DNA from: DASUPK01 sp963695675
GTDB taxonomy: Bacteria > Actinomycetota > Thermoleophilia > Solirubrobacterales > 70-9
Reading direction: 5' to 3'
Assembly (NCBI GenBank): GCA_963695675.1
Contig: CAVOGY010000005.1
Location: 248,001-312,000, forward strand
DNA: 64,000 bases
In this document: positions 1 through 8,217 of the stretch, piece after piece
How positions within the stretch are numbered: the first letter of the stretch is position 1
How the letters are laid out: every line of letters starts with the position of its first letter
The notes under the pieces: generated by a model
Database searches by the model: none
What the model was told of the DNA's origin: nothing
What the model saw: only the letters and a program-made list of their open reading frames with translations
Program-made: the position numbers and the translations under genes

Positions 1-791
1 ACGAAGCCGGCGAGGAACGCGTCCCCCGATCCGACCGTGGCCACCGGCTCGACCTCCGGCGCGGTCACCTCGTAGACGTGCCGTTGGTCGTCGGCATCCT
101 TGATCGAGGCTACGCAGCCCTCCGGCCTGGTGATCACGGCGTTCGTCGCGCCGAGCTCGACCAGGCTTCGCAGGCCGTTCAGCAAGTCCTCACGGTCGTT
201 GAACTCGTGGCCCACGGCACCCTCCGCCTCTCGGACGTTGGGCGTCACCGCGACCGGCTCGGCGCGCAACGAGGCGACCAGCGGCTCGCCCTCGGTGTCG
301 ACGATCGTCTCCACGCCCAGGACCTTGAGCTCCTCCACCATGCGGGCGGAGAACGACGGCGGCACAGAGGGCGGCAGGCTGCCGGCGATCGTGCAGATGC
401 GCGCGCCGCGAGCCAGGTAGAGCAGCTTCTCCAGGAACCGATTGAGCTCCTCGCCGCTGACGTCCGGGCCGCGCTCGTTGATCTCGGTCTGCTCGCCTGA
501 CGTCGGGTCGATGACGGCGAGGTTGGTCCGCGACTCGCCGGCGATCCAGGTGAAGTCGGTGAGGATCGACTCCTCGGCAAGGCGCTCCATCAGCCGGGCG
601 CCGGTCGGCCCGCCCGCGAGGCCTGTTGCGATCACGGGCCGATCGAGAAGCTTGAGGGCGCGGGCGACGTTCACGCCCTTGCCCCCGGCGACCGTGCTGG
701 CCTCGACCGCGCGATGGCGATTGCCCTGCCTGAAGCTCGGGACCGCGACGGTCCGGTCGATTGCCGCGTTCAGGGTGACGGTGAGGATCAT
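1..791 (-). CDS. PfkB-family sugar-phosphate kinase, 1-phosphofructokinase-like (cut by window start)
   Basis: An ATP-dependent sugar kinase of the ribokinase/PfkB superfamily. The start MILTVTLNAAIDRTVAV has the TLN-A-D pattern of the 1-phosphofructokinase/tagatose-6-phosphate kinase branch. GGKGVNVAR near residue 37 is the sugar-binding PfkB signature, and GSGDAFLAGF at the window edge holds the catalytic Asp and anion hole. About 263 residues are visible, so only the C-terminal end is missing. The ATG at 791 overlaps the TGA of the upstream carboxypeptidase gene (ATGA), so the two are probably co-translated. The branch is clear; the substrate (fructose-1-phosphate or another sugar phosphate) is not decided by sequence. 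Confidence 0.85.
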   Translation of the reverse strand, partial: MILTVTLNAAIDRTVAVPSFRQGNRHRAVEASTVAGGKGVNVARALKLLDRPVIATGLAGGPTGARLMERLAEESILTDFTWIAGESRTNLAVIDPTSGEQTEINERGPDVSGEELNRFLEKLLYLARGARICTIAGSLPPSVPPSFSARMVEELKVLGVETIVDTEGEPLVASLRAEPVAVTPNVREAEGAVGHEFNDREDLLNGLRSLVELGATNAVITRPEGCVASIKDADDQRHVYEVTAPEVEPVATVGSGDAFLAGF

Positions 792-2113
792 CCCGTTCCT
801 CCTTCCCGCTCCATCCGCTGGCGCTTCCGGCGCATCCTCTCCTCGTGCATCCTGCGCCTCTCCTCTGGAGTCCGCTGTCGTGGGGATTGCTGCCGGTCCT
901 GACGAGCTCGCGGAACGTCCTCCTCGGGGCCTCGCGACCCGCGCCCTCTGACCGTCAACAGCACTCCTACAAGTATCACGATCGCAACCAGTGCAATCAG
1001 GACAATCGGTTTCTGGGCGGTCGATCTCGCCTTGTCGAACGTGGTAGCCGCGCCCACCGCATGAGCTGCGACCAGCGGGCTGACGGCCGCCCGCCTCCCG
1101 TCCACGCTCACGACGACGCGCCCGAGCACCTCGCCCTGCCGAGCCGCCCCGCTGACCTCGTCCGGCGCGGTCACCTGCGTGGTGACGTGTTGGCCCTGCC
1201 GCACGTTGACCGTCAGGGCCCGCTTGGCGATCAGGGGCAGATGATCGCTGCGGTAGTCGAGCTTCGAAGACGCGATCTCCTCCCCGCGATTCACCGGCTG
1301 GACCGGGTGATAGAGCGAGAACCCGTACTCGAGGAGCCTGAGAGTGTCCGCGTCCCGTGCGGACTCGCTCGGAGCGCCGAGCACCGCCGAGATCAGCGTC
1401 GTGGAGTGCTGGGTGCCGGAGCCGACCAGCACATAGCCGGCGCCGAGGGTATGACCAGTCTTTACGCCGTTCACCCAGGGGGCGCTTCCGAGAAGCGTGT
1501 TGCGGCTGATGACCGTCCGCGGGTGGTCTCCGCTGTGGAGCGTCGCGCTCTGCGTGTCGACGATCCGGGCGAAGAGGCGGTTGCGGAGCAGGATCGACGC
1601 CAGGGTGACGAGGTCGCGCGGGCTCGAATAGTTGTCCGGGTCGTCGAGGCCGATCGGATTCGCGTAGCTCGTGTCGCGCAGATCGAGGCGCCGCGCGGCC
1701 CGGTTCATTGCCGTGACGAATGCCGGCACCGATCCCGAAACCCCGACGGCCAGGGTCTCGGCAGCATCGCTCGCGCTCGGCAGCAACAGGCCATAGAGCA
1801 GGTCCCGAACCCTCATCCGCTCGCCGGGGCGGAGGCCCAGCTCGATCTCTGCGGAGGCGCTCGGCTGGTACGAGGGCGCCGCCACCATCTGGTTCGGCTT
1901 CAGCTCGTGGAGCGCCAGGTAGGCCGTCATCAGCTTCGTCGTGCTGGCGATCGGCAGGCGCTTGTTCGCCGCCTTGCCCGCGATGACCGACCCGTCCCTT
2001 GCGTCGATCAGGACCCAGGCCCTGGCATCGAAGCTGGGCGGGGCGGCGGCGGCGGCAGAGCCTGGCAGCCCGACGAGGATGGTCGTCAGCGCGATCGCGA
2101 TCGCGACGCGCAT
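788..2113 (-). CDS. D-alanyl-D-alanine carboxypeptidase (PBP5/DacA type, S11)
   Basis: A penicillin-binding carboxypeptidase that trims the terminal D-Ala from peptidoglycan stem peptides outside the membrane. The 441-residue protein starts with a signal peptide (about residues 1-24). The S-x-x-K box is STTK at 57-60 and the KTG box is at 218-220. The middle box reads SAS (113-115) where most family members have S-x-N, a substitution worth noting. A transmembrane helix near residue 370 is followed by a highly basic Arg-rich tail, so the protein is anchored by its C terminus. The start at 2113 was chosen because it places the signal peptide at the N terminus; an open frame continues upstream but looks non-coding. 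Confidence 0.9.
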   Translation of the reverse strand: MRVAIAIALTTILVGLPGSAAAAAPPSFDARAWVLIDARDGSVIAGKAANKRLPIASTTKLMTAYLALHELKPNQMVAAPSYQPSASAEIELGLRPGERMRVRDLLYGLLLPSASDAAETLAVGVSGSVPAFVTAMNRAARRLDLRDTSYANPIGLDDPDNYSSPRDLVTLASILLRNRLFARIVDTQSATLHSGDHPRTVISRNTLLGSAPWVNGVKTGHTLGAGYVLVGSGTQHSTTLISAVLGAPSESARDADTLRLLEYGFSLYHPVQPVNRGEEIASSKLDYRSDHLPLIAKRALTVNVRQGQHVTTQVTAPDEVSGAARQGEVLGRVVVSVDGRRAAVSPLVAAHAVGAATTFDKARSTAQKPIVLIALVAIVILVGVLLTVRGRGSRGPEEDVPRARQDRQQSPRQRTPEERRRMHEERMRRKRQRMEREGGTG

Positions 2114-2151
2114 GCGCCAACCGCCCCGCCTGAGCCCCGACACCGCCACTG

Positions 2152-2469
2152 TCAGCGCAACGCTATTCGCTGGCCCTCGAGAAGGGCCTGCGGGTCCAGG
2201 TCCGGGTTGAGCTGCAGCAGGGTGCTCTCGTCGATGCCGGTCTTCACGGAGATCTCCCCGAGGGTGTCGCCGGAGCGGACGATCCAGACGCCCTTGCGTA
2301 CCGCCTGCCGGCCGACCTTGCTGACGTCCGCCTTCTGCGAGTTCCCGTTGTCCCCGCCGCCGGAGCCGCCGACCGATGTCGCCACCACCACGATCACGAG
2401 CACGAGGGCCCCGATCAGGGCCAACACCGCGAACGCGCGGACGGCTGGGTTCGGCTTGTAATCCGGCAT
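2152..2469 (-). CDS. small membrane-anchored LysM protein
   Basis: A 105-residue protein. Residues about 10-32 form one transmembrane helix, followed by a Gly/Ser/Asn linker and a single C-terminal LysM domain (about 60-105, with the typical V-x-SGDTLGEIS start and LNP motif). LysM binds N-acetylglucosamine polymers, so this is likely a peptidoglycan-binding protein on the outer face of the membrane. It lies 38 bases upstream of the carboxypeptidase gene on the same strand, which fits a joint cell-wall role. No catalytic domain is present. Confidence 0.8.
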   Translation of the reverse strand: MPDYKPNPAVRAFAVLALIGALVLVIVVVATSVGGSGGGDNGNSQKADVSKVGRQAVRKGVWIVRSGDTLGEISVKTGIDESTLLQLNPDLDPQALLEGQRIALR

Positions 2470-2519
2470 CCGCGGGCGGCGATGGTACCCCCAGCGGCAT
2501 CAGATCGACCTGGCTGCCG

Positions 2520-3401
2520 CTACCCCAGGCCCCACACGGCCGCCCGGAGCTCCTCCGCGGCGGCCGCCGGGTCATCGGCGCCGGCGATGCTTCGCGAGGC
2601 GGCGACCAACACCGAAGCCGGGCGCCCCGCGGCGAGCGCAGGCCCAAGCTCCTCGGGCTTGCCACCCTGTGCGCCGACGCCCGGGATCAGAAAGACGGAG
2701 ACGGGCATCAGCTCACGGAGCCGGCCGAGGTGCTGCGGGGCGGTGGCGCCGACCACGGCGCCGAGACCCGAGAGCCCGGACTCCCCAGCCAGGCGATCCG
2801 CTCGCTCGGAGACCAGGGCAGCGAGCTCTTCGTGCATCGGATGGCCACCCAGTTGCGCGTCCTGCAGCCGCGCAGCGCCCCGGTTCGACGTGCGCACGAG
2901 CAGGAACATCCCGGCACCGGCAGCGGCGGCCGCCTCGACGAGCACGTCGATCGCGTCCTCGCCAGGCAGCGGATTCGCCGTGAACGCGTCGGCGCCGAGG
3001 CCGCGGATCGAGCCCCAGGGCGTCTCCGTCTCGCCCACCAGGGCCTGGCCGTAGGCCTTCGCGGTCACCGGGACGTCCCCGCGCTTGCCGTCGGCCACCA
3101 CCATCAGCCCGGCGCGCTGGGCCGACCGACACACCTCGTCCAGGGCCCACCAGCCGCGCGTGCCCAGCCTCTCGAAGCAGGCGAGTTGGGGCTTCACCGC
3201 GACGCACGCCGGCCCGGCCGTCTCGATCAGGCTCCGGCACTGCTCGAAGACCGCGGCTGACGTTCGCTCTGTGACGTCGGCCAGATCCGCGCCCGGAGCG
3301 GAATCCGGGGGCAACGAGGCGGGGTCGGGATCCAGTCCCAGGCAGATCTGGCTGCGGCGCTCCTCGACGAGCGCGGTCAGCCGGTCGGCGAAGGGCCGCG
3401 C
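2520..3401 (-). CDS. pyrF: orotidine 5'-phosphate decarboxylase, type 2 (start unresolved)
   Basis: Catalyses OMP to UMP, the last step of de novo pyrimidine synthesis. The motif VADGKRGDVP contains the catalytic Asp-Lys-Asp residues and is typical of the mycobacterial-type PyrF. The conserved N-terminal block (FADRLTALVEERRSQ, then CLGLDPDP) lies upstream of the first TTG (3314), so the true start must be further upstream. Between an in-frame TGA near 3432 and 3314 there is no ATG, GTG or TTG. A CTG start (3380), or a base error between this gene and the HU gene, must be assumed; the end coordinate given is approximate. The gene follows hup closely on the same strand. Confidence 0.85.
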   Translation of the reverse strand, partial: ARPFADRLTALVEERRSQICLGLDPDPASLPPDSAPGADLADVTERTSAAVFEQCRSLIETAGPACVAVKPQLACFERLGTRGWWALDEVCRSAQRAGLMVVADGKRGDVPVTAKAYGQALVGETETPWGSIRGLGADAFTANPLPGEDAIDVLVEAAAAAGAGMFLLVRTSNRGAARLQDAQLGGHPMHEELAALVSERADRLAGESGLSGLGAVVGATAPQHLGRLRELMPVSVFLIPGVGAQGGKPEELGPALAAGRPASVLVAASRSIAGADDPAAAAEELRAAVWGLG

Positions 3402-3405
3402 CCGC

Positions 3406-3693
3406 TTACTCGCCGCCGCCCTTGACCTTCTTCTTCAGCCCGGAGCCGGCGGAGAATCGGGGGACCTTGCCGCCCGGAATGAAGATCCGCTCTCCGGTCC
3501 GCGGGTTGACACCCTGCCGGGGCCCACGCTCGGCCACGGCGAACTTGCCGAAACCCGTGAAGTTCACCTCCCCTCCGCCCTGGAGGACGTCGGTGATCGC
3601 GTCGAGCACGGCGTCGACGGCCTGGCCCGCCTCCTTCTTGTTTCCGATTCTGGTGTCGCGCGCGAGCACGTCGAGGAACTCAGCCTTGGTCAC
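3406..3693 (-). CDS. hup: HU-family DNA-binding protein
   Basis: Nucleoid protein of 95 residues, close to the usual HU length. It begins MTKAEFLDVLA, has the conserved core VNFTGFGKFAV, and the DNA-binding arm RTGERIFIPGGKVPRF. A short Lys/Gly tail (LKKKVKGGGE) ends the protein; the long lysine-rich tail of mycobacterial HupB is absent. The start at 3693 is preceded on the minus strand by GAGGAGGCGAAGACGTG, which includes a good ribosome binding site. It is upstream of pyrF, and the two genes are nearly adjacent. Confidence 0.95.
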   Translation of the reverse strand: MTKAEFLDVLARDTRIGNKKEAGQAVDAVLDAITDVLQGGGEVNFTGFGKFAVAERGPRQGVNPRTGERIFIPGGKVPRFSAGSGLKKKVKGGGE

Positions 3694-3757
3694 GTCTTCG
3701 CCTCCTCGGGATTGGACTCGGCGCCGAGCCTAACAGCGCCCCGCGACGCTTTCTGTC

Positions 3758-5122
3758 TCAGGAGCCGCCGATGGCGATCTCGCCGACGAGGATCGGGGCG
3801 CTGTGCACCGAGCCGCCGAACGGCACCCAGCGGGACTCCGAGCCCACCGCCCGCACCGCCGCGAGGGTCCCAAGTAGGTCACCGGCGATCGTGAACTCCC
3901 GCAGGGGCTCCGCCAGCTCCCCATCACGGATCGCCTTGCCTGTGGCGCCGACCGAGTAGCGGCCGGTGACCGGGTTGACGCCCGAGTGAAGCCCGGCGAC
4001 CTCCGTCACATAGACGCCATCCCCCGCGCTTGAGAGCAGCCCCTCCAGCGAGAGCTCGCCCGGCTCGATCATCAGGTTGGAGCTGCTGACCGAGGGGGGC
4101 GAGCGGTATGACGCACGCGACGCGTTTCCCGTCGAGGTCGCGCCACCGCGCCGCGCCGTATAGCTGTCGTGCAGGTAGGCCAGCAGCCTGCCGTCGCCCA
4201 GCAACGGCGTTCGCCCGCGCGGGGTGCCCTCCCCATCGAAGGGCGCGCTGGCGAGCCCTGCCGGATCGATGCCGTCATCCGCCAGGCGCAGGGCCTGCGA
4301 GGCGAGCTCTTCGCCCAGCCGGTCGGCGAAGGGAGACCGCCCGCGCTGAATCACGTCCGCACAAAGCGCCCCGCCGATGAAGCCGGCGAAGCTCGCGGCA
4401 ACCCGGTCCGACAGCACCACGGGGCAGGTGCGGGACTCGGGCTTGGTCGCGCCTAGCATCGAGCTCGCCTCGTCTCCCGCCTCCGTGCCGATCCGATCTG
4501 CGTCGAGCTCTCCGGGTGCCCGGCCGACCCCGAAGCCGAGGCCGGTCTGAACCTCGGAATTCTGGGTCGCCATCGCCTGCAGGAACGAATACGCGACCGT
4601 GGCGCTGTAGCCGGCCGAGACGCCGCGGGAGGTGGCGATCGCCGCTCGGCTGTCCTCGTCCACGTAGACGACCTCCTCCACGCCGGTGACCCGCGGGTCG
4701 CGGTCGAGCGCCGCCTGTTCGATCCGCTCTGCCAGGTCGATCACCTCGGAGGTCTCGGTCGAGGCGACTCCCTCGTCGCGGAGCCCGGCGATCTCGCCGG
4801 CGGTGCCGGCGGGCTCGGGCGCGGAAGAGTGCTCGTCCTCGTCGGCGACGCGCGCCGCGCCGACGGCCGCCTGGGCGATCTCGGCGAGGCCTGAATCGGA
4901 GAGATCCGTTCCATATGCATAGCCGGCCCGGTTATCGATCCAGGCGCGCACGCCCACCCCGCGCCCGGATGCCTCCGTGAGGCTCTCGACCTCGCCTCCG
5001 CGCACCCGGACCTCGCGGCTGCGCGATCCCTCGCCCCACGCCTCCGCGTCGGTGGCCCCGGCGGCGGTTGCAGCCTCGACGGTCCGGCGCGCCAGGTCCT
5101 CGAGCTCCGCTGGCTCCGTCAT
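3758..5122 (-). CDS. pmbA: TldE/PmbA-family subunit of the TldD/E metalloprotease
   Basis: Non-catalytic partner of TldD; the heterodimer degrades unfolded peptides and in some bacteria matures peptide antibiotics. The 454-residue protein starts MTEPAELEDLARRTVEAA and shows family landmarks GVGVRAWIDNRAGYA in the N-terminal half and GEGTPRGRTPLL followed by YDSYTARR-like sequence in the C-terminal half. There is no HExxH motif, as expected for TldE. Its ATG at 5122 overlaps the TGA of tldD by 4 bases, so equal translation of both subunits is likely. Confidence 0.88.
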   Translation of the reverse strand: MTEPAELEDLARRTVEAATAAGATDAEAWGEGSRSREVRVRGGEVESLTEASGRGVGVRAWIDNRAGYAYGTDLSDSGLAEIAQAAVGAARVADEDEHSSAPEPAGTAGEIAGLRDEGVASTETSEVIDLAERIEQAALDRDPRVTGVEEVVYVDEDSRAAIATSRGVSAGYSATVAYSFLQAMATQNSEVQTGLGFGVGRAPGELDADRIGTEAGDEASSMLGATKPESRTCPVVLSDRVAASFAGFIGGALCADVIQRGRSPFADRLGEELASQALRLADDGIDPAGLASAPFDGEGTPRGRTPLLGDGRLLAYLHDSYTARRGGATSTGNASRASYRSPPSVSSSNLMIEPGELSLEGLLSSAGDGVYVTEVAGLHSGVNPVTGRYSVGATGKAIRDGELAEPLREFTIAGDLLGTLAAVRAVGSESRWVPFGGSVHSAPILVGEIAIGGS

Positions 5123-6519
5123 ACGGCCGTGCCCCCGACGGTGATGCCACGGATACGGACGTGTCCCTGGCCGGTCCCGACGGGCGCTGTCTGTCCCGCC
5201 TTGCCGCAGAAGCCCGTCTTCATCTCGAAGTCCGATCCGAGCGCATCGATCCGGGCCAGCGCGTGCAGGCAATTGCCGATCAGGGTGGCACCGCGACAGG
5301 GCTTCGTCACCCTGCCCCCCTCGATCAGATAGCCCTCGGAGACGCCGAAGACGAAGTCCCCGGTGGCCGGCTCGACCTGGCCTCCGCCGAAGGAGACCGC
5401 GTAGAAGCCCCGATCGACCTCGGCGATCATCTCCTGCGGCTCGGCATCTCCCGGCTGGATATAGGTGTTGGTCATGCGGGGGATCGGGAGGTCCCGGAAG
5501 CTCGCCCGGCGACCGTTGCCGGTCGACTCGGTCCGATCGCGGCTGGCCCGGAGGCGGTCGTAGAGGTAAGAGGTGAGACCGCCCTCCTCGATCACCGCCG
5601 TCTTCCGACATGGTGTCCCCTCATCGTCGATCGCTCCCGTCCCCCACTCGTGGGGCATGCTGCCGTCGTCGTAGGCGGTGAGGAGCGGCTCGGCCACCTT
5701 CTCGCCGATCCGGTTTGCGTAGACGCTGGCGTCCTTCTGGACGGCGTCGGCCTCCAGTCCGTGACCGGTCATCTCGTGGAAGAGGACGCCGCCGAACCCG
5801 CCGCCCACCACGACCGTCATCTCTCCGGCAGGCGCCGGGTCCGCGCCGAGCAGCTCGATCGCCTTGCGAGCCGCCTGCTCGGCGATCCTGGCCGGATCTC
5901 CGTCCAGCAGCTCGAAGCCGCGATGGGCACCGAGGGTCTCGAAGCCCGTCTCCACGGTGCCGTTCCGGCGGGCGACCACCTGGGCGCCGAGCCGGACTCG
6001 CGTCCGGTCGTCGCTCGCCTGCAGGCCCTCGGAGTTGAAGACGGCAACTCGGCGACGCCCCTCCGAGTAGCTGGCCGAGGCCTGCGCCACCTCGGACCCG
6101 GTTGAGCGCGCCCGCTCGTCGAGCTCCCGCAGGACATCCGCCTTCCGATCCGCCGGGACCGCCGACGGATCGACATCGACCTCCTGCAGCTCGGGCGGCT
6201 CCGCCGCCCGCAGTGCGACCGGCTCTCTGGGATCGCCGGCGAGCGCCCCGGCCAGCCCGTCGGCAGCGCGCATCAGATCGGCTTCGGCAAGCCCGTCTAC
6301 GTGTGCGAAACGGGTCACCTCGCCGTCGATCACCCTGATCCCTGCGCCGCGCTCGCTGCCCGACTGGGGCCGTTCGACTCGTGATTCGTCGATCGAAAGC
6401 GAGAAGCCGCTGCGCTCCTCGCAGAAGAGCTCAGCAAAGTCCCCACCCCGGACGAGCGCACGCTCGAGCGCTCTGGCCGCGACGCCCTCGTCCACCAGCG
6501 TCACGGGGTCGGGGCTCAC
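5119..6519 (-). CDS. tldD: TldD-family zinc metalloprotease subunit
   Basis: Catalytic subunit of the TldD/TldE protease. The zinc motif is HEMTGH in LFHEMTGHGLEAD at about residue 257, and the fold landmark MTNTYIQPGD and the C-terminal GFCGKAGQ block (third metal ligand region) are present. Length is 466 residues from the GTG at 6519, normal for the family. That start was chosen because it gives the usual N-terminal length and overlaps the stop of the next upstream small gene by 4 bases; an open frame further upstream is low-quality sequence. It lies in a four-gene minus-strand unit with the roadblock-like gene, a 79-residue unknown and pmbA. Confidence 0.92.
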   Translation of the reverse strand: MSPDPVTLVDEGVAARALERALVRGGDFAELFCEERSGFSLSIDESRVERPQSGSERGAGIRVIDGEVTRFAHVDGLAEADLMRAADGLAGALAGDPREPVALRAAEPPELQEVDVDPSAVPADRKADVLRELDERARSTGSEVAQASASYSEGRRRVAVFNSEGLQASDDRTRVRLGAQVVARRNGTVETGFETLGAHRGFELLDGDPARIAEQAARKAIELLGADPAPAGEMTVVVGGGFGGVLFHEMTGHGLEADAVQKDASVYANRIGEKVAEPLLTAYDDGSMPHEWGTGAIDDEGTPCRKTAVIEEGGLTSYLYDRLRASRDRTESTGNGRRASFRDLPIPRMTNTYIQPGDAEPQEMIAEVDRGFYAVSFGGGQVEPATGDFVFGVSEGYLIEGGRVTKPCRGATLIGNCLHALARIDALGSDFEMKTGFCGKAGQTAPVGTGQGHVRIRGITVGGTAV

Positions 6520-6755
6520 TTCGAACCGCTCCGGGTCCCGCGCGGCTGGCTTGCGACCTCGATCAGGCGCGAGGCGGCGAGGGAGAGGGCACGCCCCGCG
6601 CCGGAGTCGTCGGGAAAGGAGGCGCTTCGCCCGCCGGCGTAATAAGTCCTCGCGAACGGCTTGCGGAGGTGCCTCCGACGGCGGAGATACGCCGCGGCCT
6701 CGTCGGCATAGCCGGAGACCCGCTCCAGCAGCACCCGATGCGGCTTCGTCGTCAC
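6516..6755 (-). CDS. 79-residue protein of unknown function between roadblock-like gene and tldD
   Basis: Not recognised. The protein starts at GTG 6755 (MTTKPHRVLLERVSG...), is Arg-rich (YLRRRRHLRKPF) and contains a YYAGGRSASFPDD stretch. It overlaps the stop of the upstream gene and the start of tldD, each by 4 bases, so it is almost certainly translated as part of the operon. No signal peptide, membrane helix or cysteine motif is seen. Because TldD/E proteases can process ribosomal peptides, a substrate or adaptor role is conceivable, but nothing in the sequence proves it. Confidence 0.6.
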   Translation of the reverse strand: MTTKPHRVLLERVSGYADEAAAYLRRRRHLRKPFARTYYAGGRSASFPDDSGAGRALSLAASRLIEVASQPRGTRSGSK

Positions 6756-7117
6756 CCTGATCCCGCGTCCGCGGCAGCAAGCTCGCGCAGCGTGACCCGC
6801 ATGTCGAACAGCATCAGCGACGCGAGGGCGAAGCGCTCGGTGACGGCGACGGCCACGAGCCCGCTGTCGCGCACGCAGAAAGCCTCGCCGTCGCCGGTGG
6901 CGACATGGGCGTGAGCGACCGGCTCGCCGCCGGCGGCGTCGGCCGCGGCGATCAGCTCGCGCCCGGCCTCCCCCCAGCCCTCGACGTCGCCGCTCGCCGC
7001 CAGCGGCTCGCCCGCCTCGGAGAGGATCGCGCAACCGCGCATCTGAGGCGAGATCTCCTCCAGATAGGCGACAGCCCGGCCGGCATCGGAGAGGGTCGGC
7101 GCGTCGACGGGGGGCAC
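6752..7117 (-). CDS. roadblock/LC7-like small protein
   Basis: A 121-residue soluble protein from GTG 7117. The pattern of a helix, then CAILSEAGEPLAASGD, a helix AGRELIAAADAA, then a beta strand with VAVAVTERFALASLMLFDMR resembles the roadblock/longin fold used by small GTPase regulators in actinobacteria. The family call is by fold pattern only. It is the first gene of the tldD-pmbA unit. The -10-like TATTTT lies about 7 bases upstream of the GTG, so the mRNA is probably leaderless. Confidence 0.55.
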   Translation of the reverse strand: MPPVDAPTLSDAGRAVAYLEEISPQMRGCAILSEAGEPLAASGDVEGWGEAGRELIAAADAAGGEPVAHAHVATGDGEAFCVRDSGLVAVAVTERFALASLMLFDMRVTLRELAAADAGSG

Positions 7118-7135
7118 TGGTTCAAAATAGCGAGC
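7118..7135. promoter_or_regulatory. bidirectional AT-rich promoter spacer
   Basis: Only 18 bases separate two divergent GTG starts (7117 minus, 7136 plus). The core TCAAAATAG reads as CTATTTTGA on the minus strand, giving a -10 box TATTTT for the minus gene and a weaker CAAAAT for the plus gene. There is no room for ribosome binding sites, so leaderless transcripts are implied. This is an AT-rich island in strongly GC-rich surroundings. Confidence 0.45.
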
Positions 7136-7276
7136 GTGACTCTCGAGCAGGGCTCCTGGCTCACGGTCGTGATCGTCTGTGGGATTGCAGTCGTGCTGCT
7201 GGCGATCGGCGGCTATACGGGCTACAGCATCGTCGTGGGCGCGGTGGGTCTGGCGGCGGCCGTCAACCTCGTTTAA
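7136..7276 (+). CDS. 46-residue membrane protein
   Basis: Small hydrophobic protein starting GTG ACT CTC GAG CAG (MTLEQGSWLTVVIVCG...). It has one long or two short membrane segments (about residues 8-45) broken by GGYTGY. It is divergent from the roadblock-like gene and overlaps the 3' end of the convergent CDF gene by 4 bases. No family was recognised. The neat start near a -10-like box and the clean hydrophobic pattern argue for a real gene. Confidence 0.45.
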   Translation: MTLEQGSWLTVVIVCGIAVVLLAIGGYTGYSIVVGAVGLAAAVNLV

Positions 7277-8217
7277 CCCGCCCTGAACTCCCTCGGGGAC
7301 TGCTCCGGGTCGCGGCGGGAGCTCTCCGGCTCGACATGGATCAGCACCTCGGCATCGCCGAGGTTGGCCTCGATCGCGTCGCGCAGCTGGTGGGCCACCT
7401 CGTGTGCCCGCTCGAGCGTCGTGCCGCCGCGGAACTGGAGGTGCAGGTCGATGTAGCTCCTCCGGCCCGTGGTCCGGGCGCGCAGCTTGTGGTAGCCCAC
7501 CACCTCCGGGGCGTCGGCCCGGGCCCTGGAAATCGCGGACTCGATCCGATCCATCTCCTCGGCGGGCGGCGCCTCGTCGACGAGAACAGCGGCCGAGCGC
7601 CGCAGGATGCGCACCCCGGCGACGACGATCACGACGGCCACCGCGATCGCCACCGCCGAGTCGATCGCGTCGGCGCCGGTGATCTGGACGAGCAGCAATC
7701 CCAGCAGCACGCCGAGCGAGGTGAAGGCATCGGTGCCGAGGTGCGCGGCGTCCCCCGCCAGGGCCGGGGACCTCTGGCGCCGCGCCTGGCGCGAGAGGAA
7801 CCGGGAGACGACGGCGTTCGCAAGTGCCGAGAACCCGATCACGACGATCCCGACCCCGAGCTTCTCGACCGAGGCCCCCGTCGTCAGCCGATGCACCGCC
7901 TCGTAGACGATCAGCCCCGCGCCGACGAGGATCAGCATTCCCTCGATCGTCGCGGCGACGTTTTCGAGCTTCTCGTGCCCGTAGGGATGCTCGACGTCGG
8001 CGGGCTCCTCTGCCTTGCGAACCGAGACGAAGGCGATGACAGAGGCGATCAGGTCGATCGCCGAGTGAAGGGCCTCGCTCAGGATCGCCACGGAGCCGGT
8101 GATCGCAGCCGCGGCGAGCTTGAGGGCGATCAGGGTGGAGTTGGACGCGATCGAGACCGCGGCCGCTCCGGGCTTTGAGATCCGAGATCCGGCATCGACC
8201 GACCCGACTGCGTTCAC
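7273..8217 (-). CDS. cation diffusion facilitator (CDF) divalent metal exporter
   Basis: Six-helix metal/proton antiporter of 314 residues. Helix 2 carries HSAIDL (His and Asp) and helix 5 carries AHLGTDAF (His and Asp), the HD-HD site that in this family usually selects zinc. The loop HPYGHEKLE is a strong CDF signature. A cytoplasmic dimerisation domain follows (VGYHKLRARTTG... and VLIHVEPE near the C terminus). Its ATG at 8217 overlaps the stop of rdgB by 4 bases. Confidence 0.9.
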   Translation of the reverse strand: MNAVGSVDAGSRISKPGAAAVSIASNSTLIALKLAAAAITGSVAILSEALHSAIDLIASVIAFVSVRKAEEPADVEHPYGHEKLENVAATIEGMLILVGAGLIVYEAVHRLTTGASVEKLGVGIVVIGFSALANAVVSRFLSRQARRQRSPALAGDAAHLGTDAFTSLGVLLGLLLVQITGADAIDSAVAIAVAVVIVVAGVRILRRSAAVLVDEAPPAEEMDRIESAISRARADAPEVVGYHKLRARTTGRRSYIDLHLQFRGGTTLERAHEVAHQLRDAIEANLGDAEVLIHVEPESSRRDPEQSPREFRAG

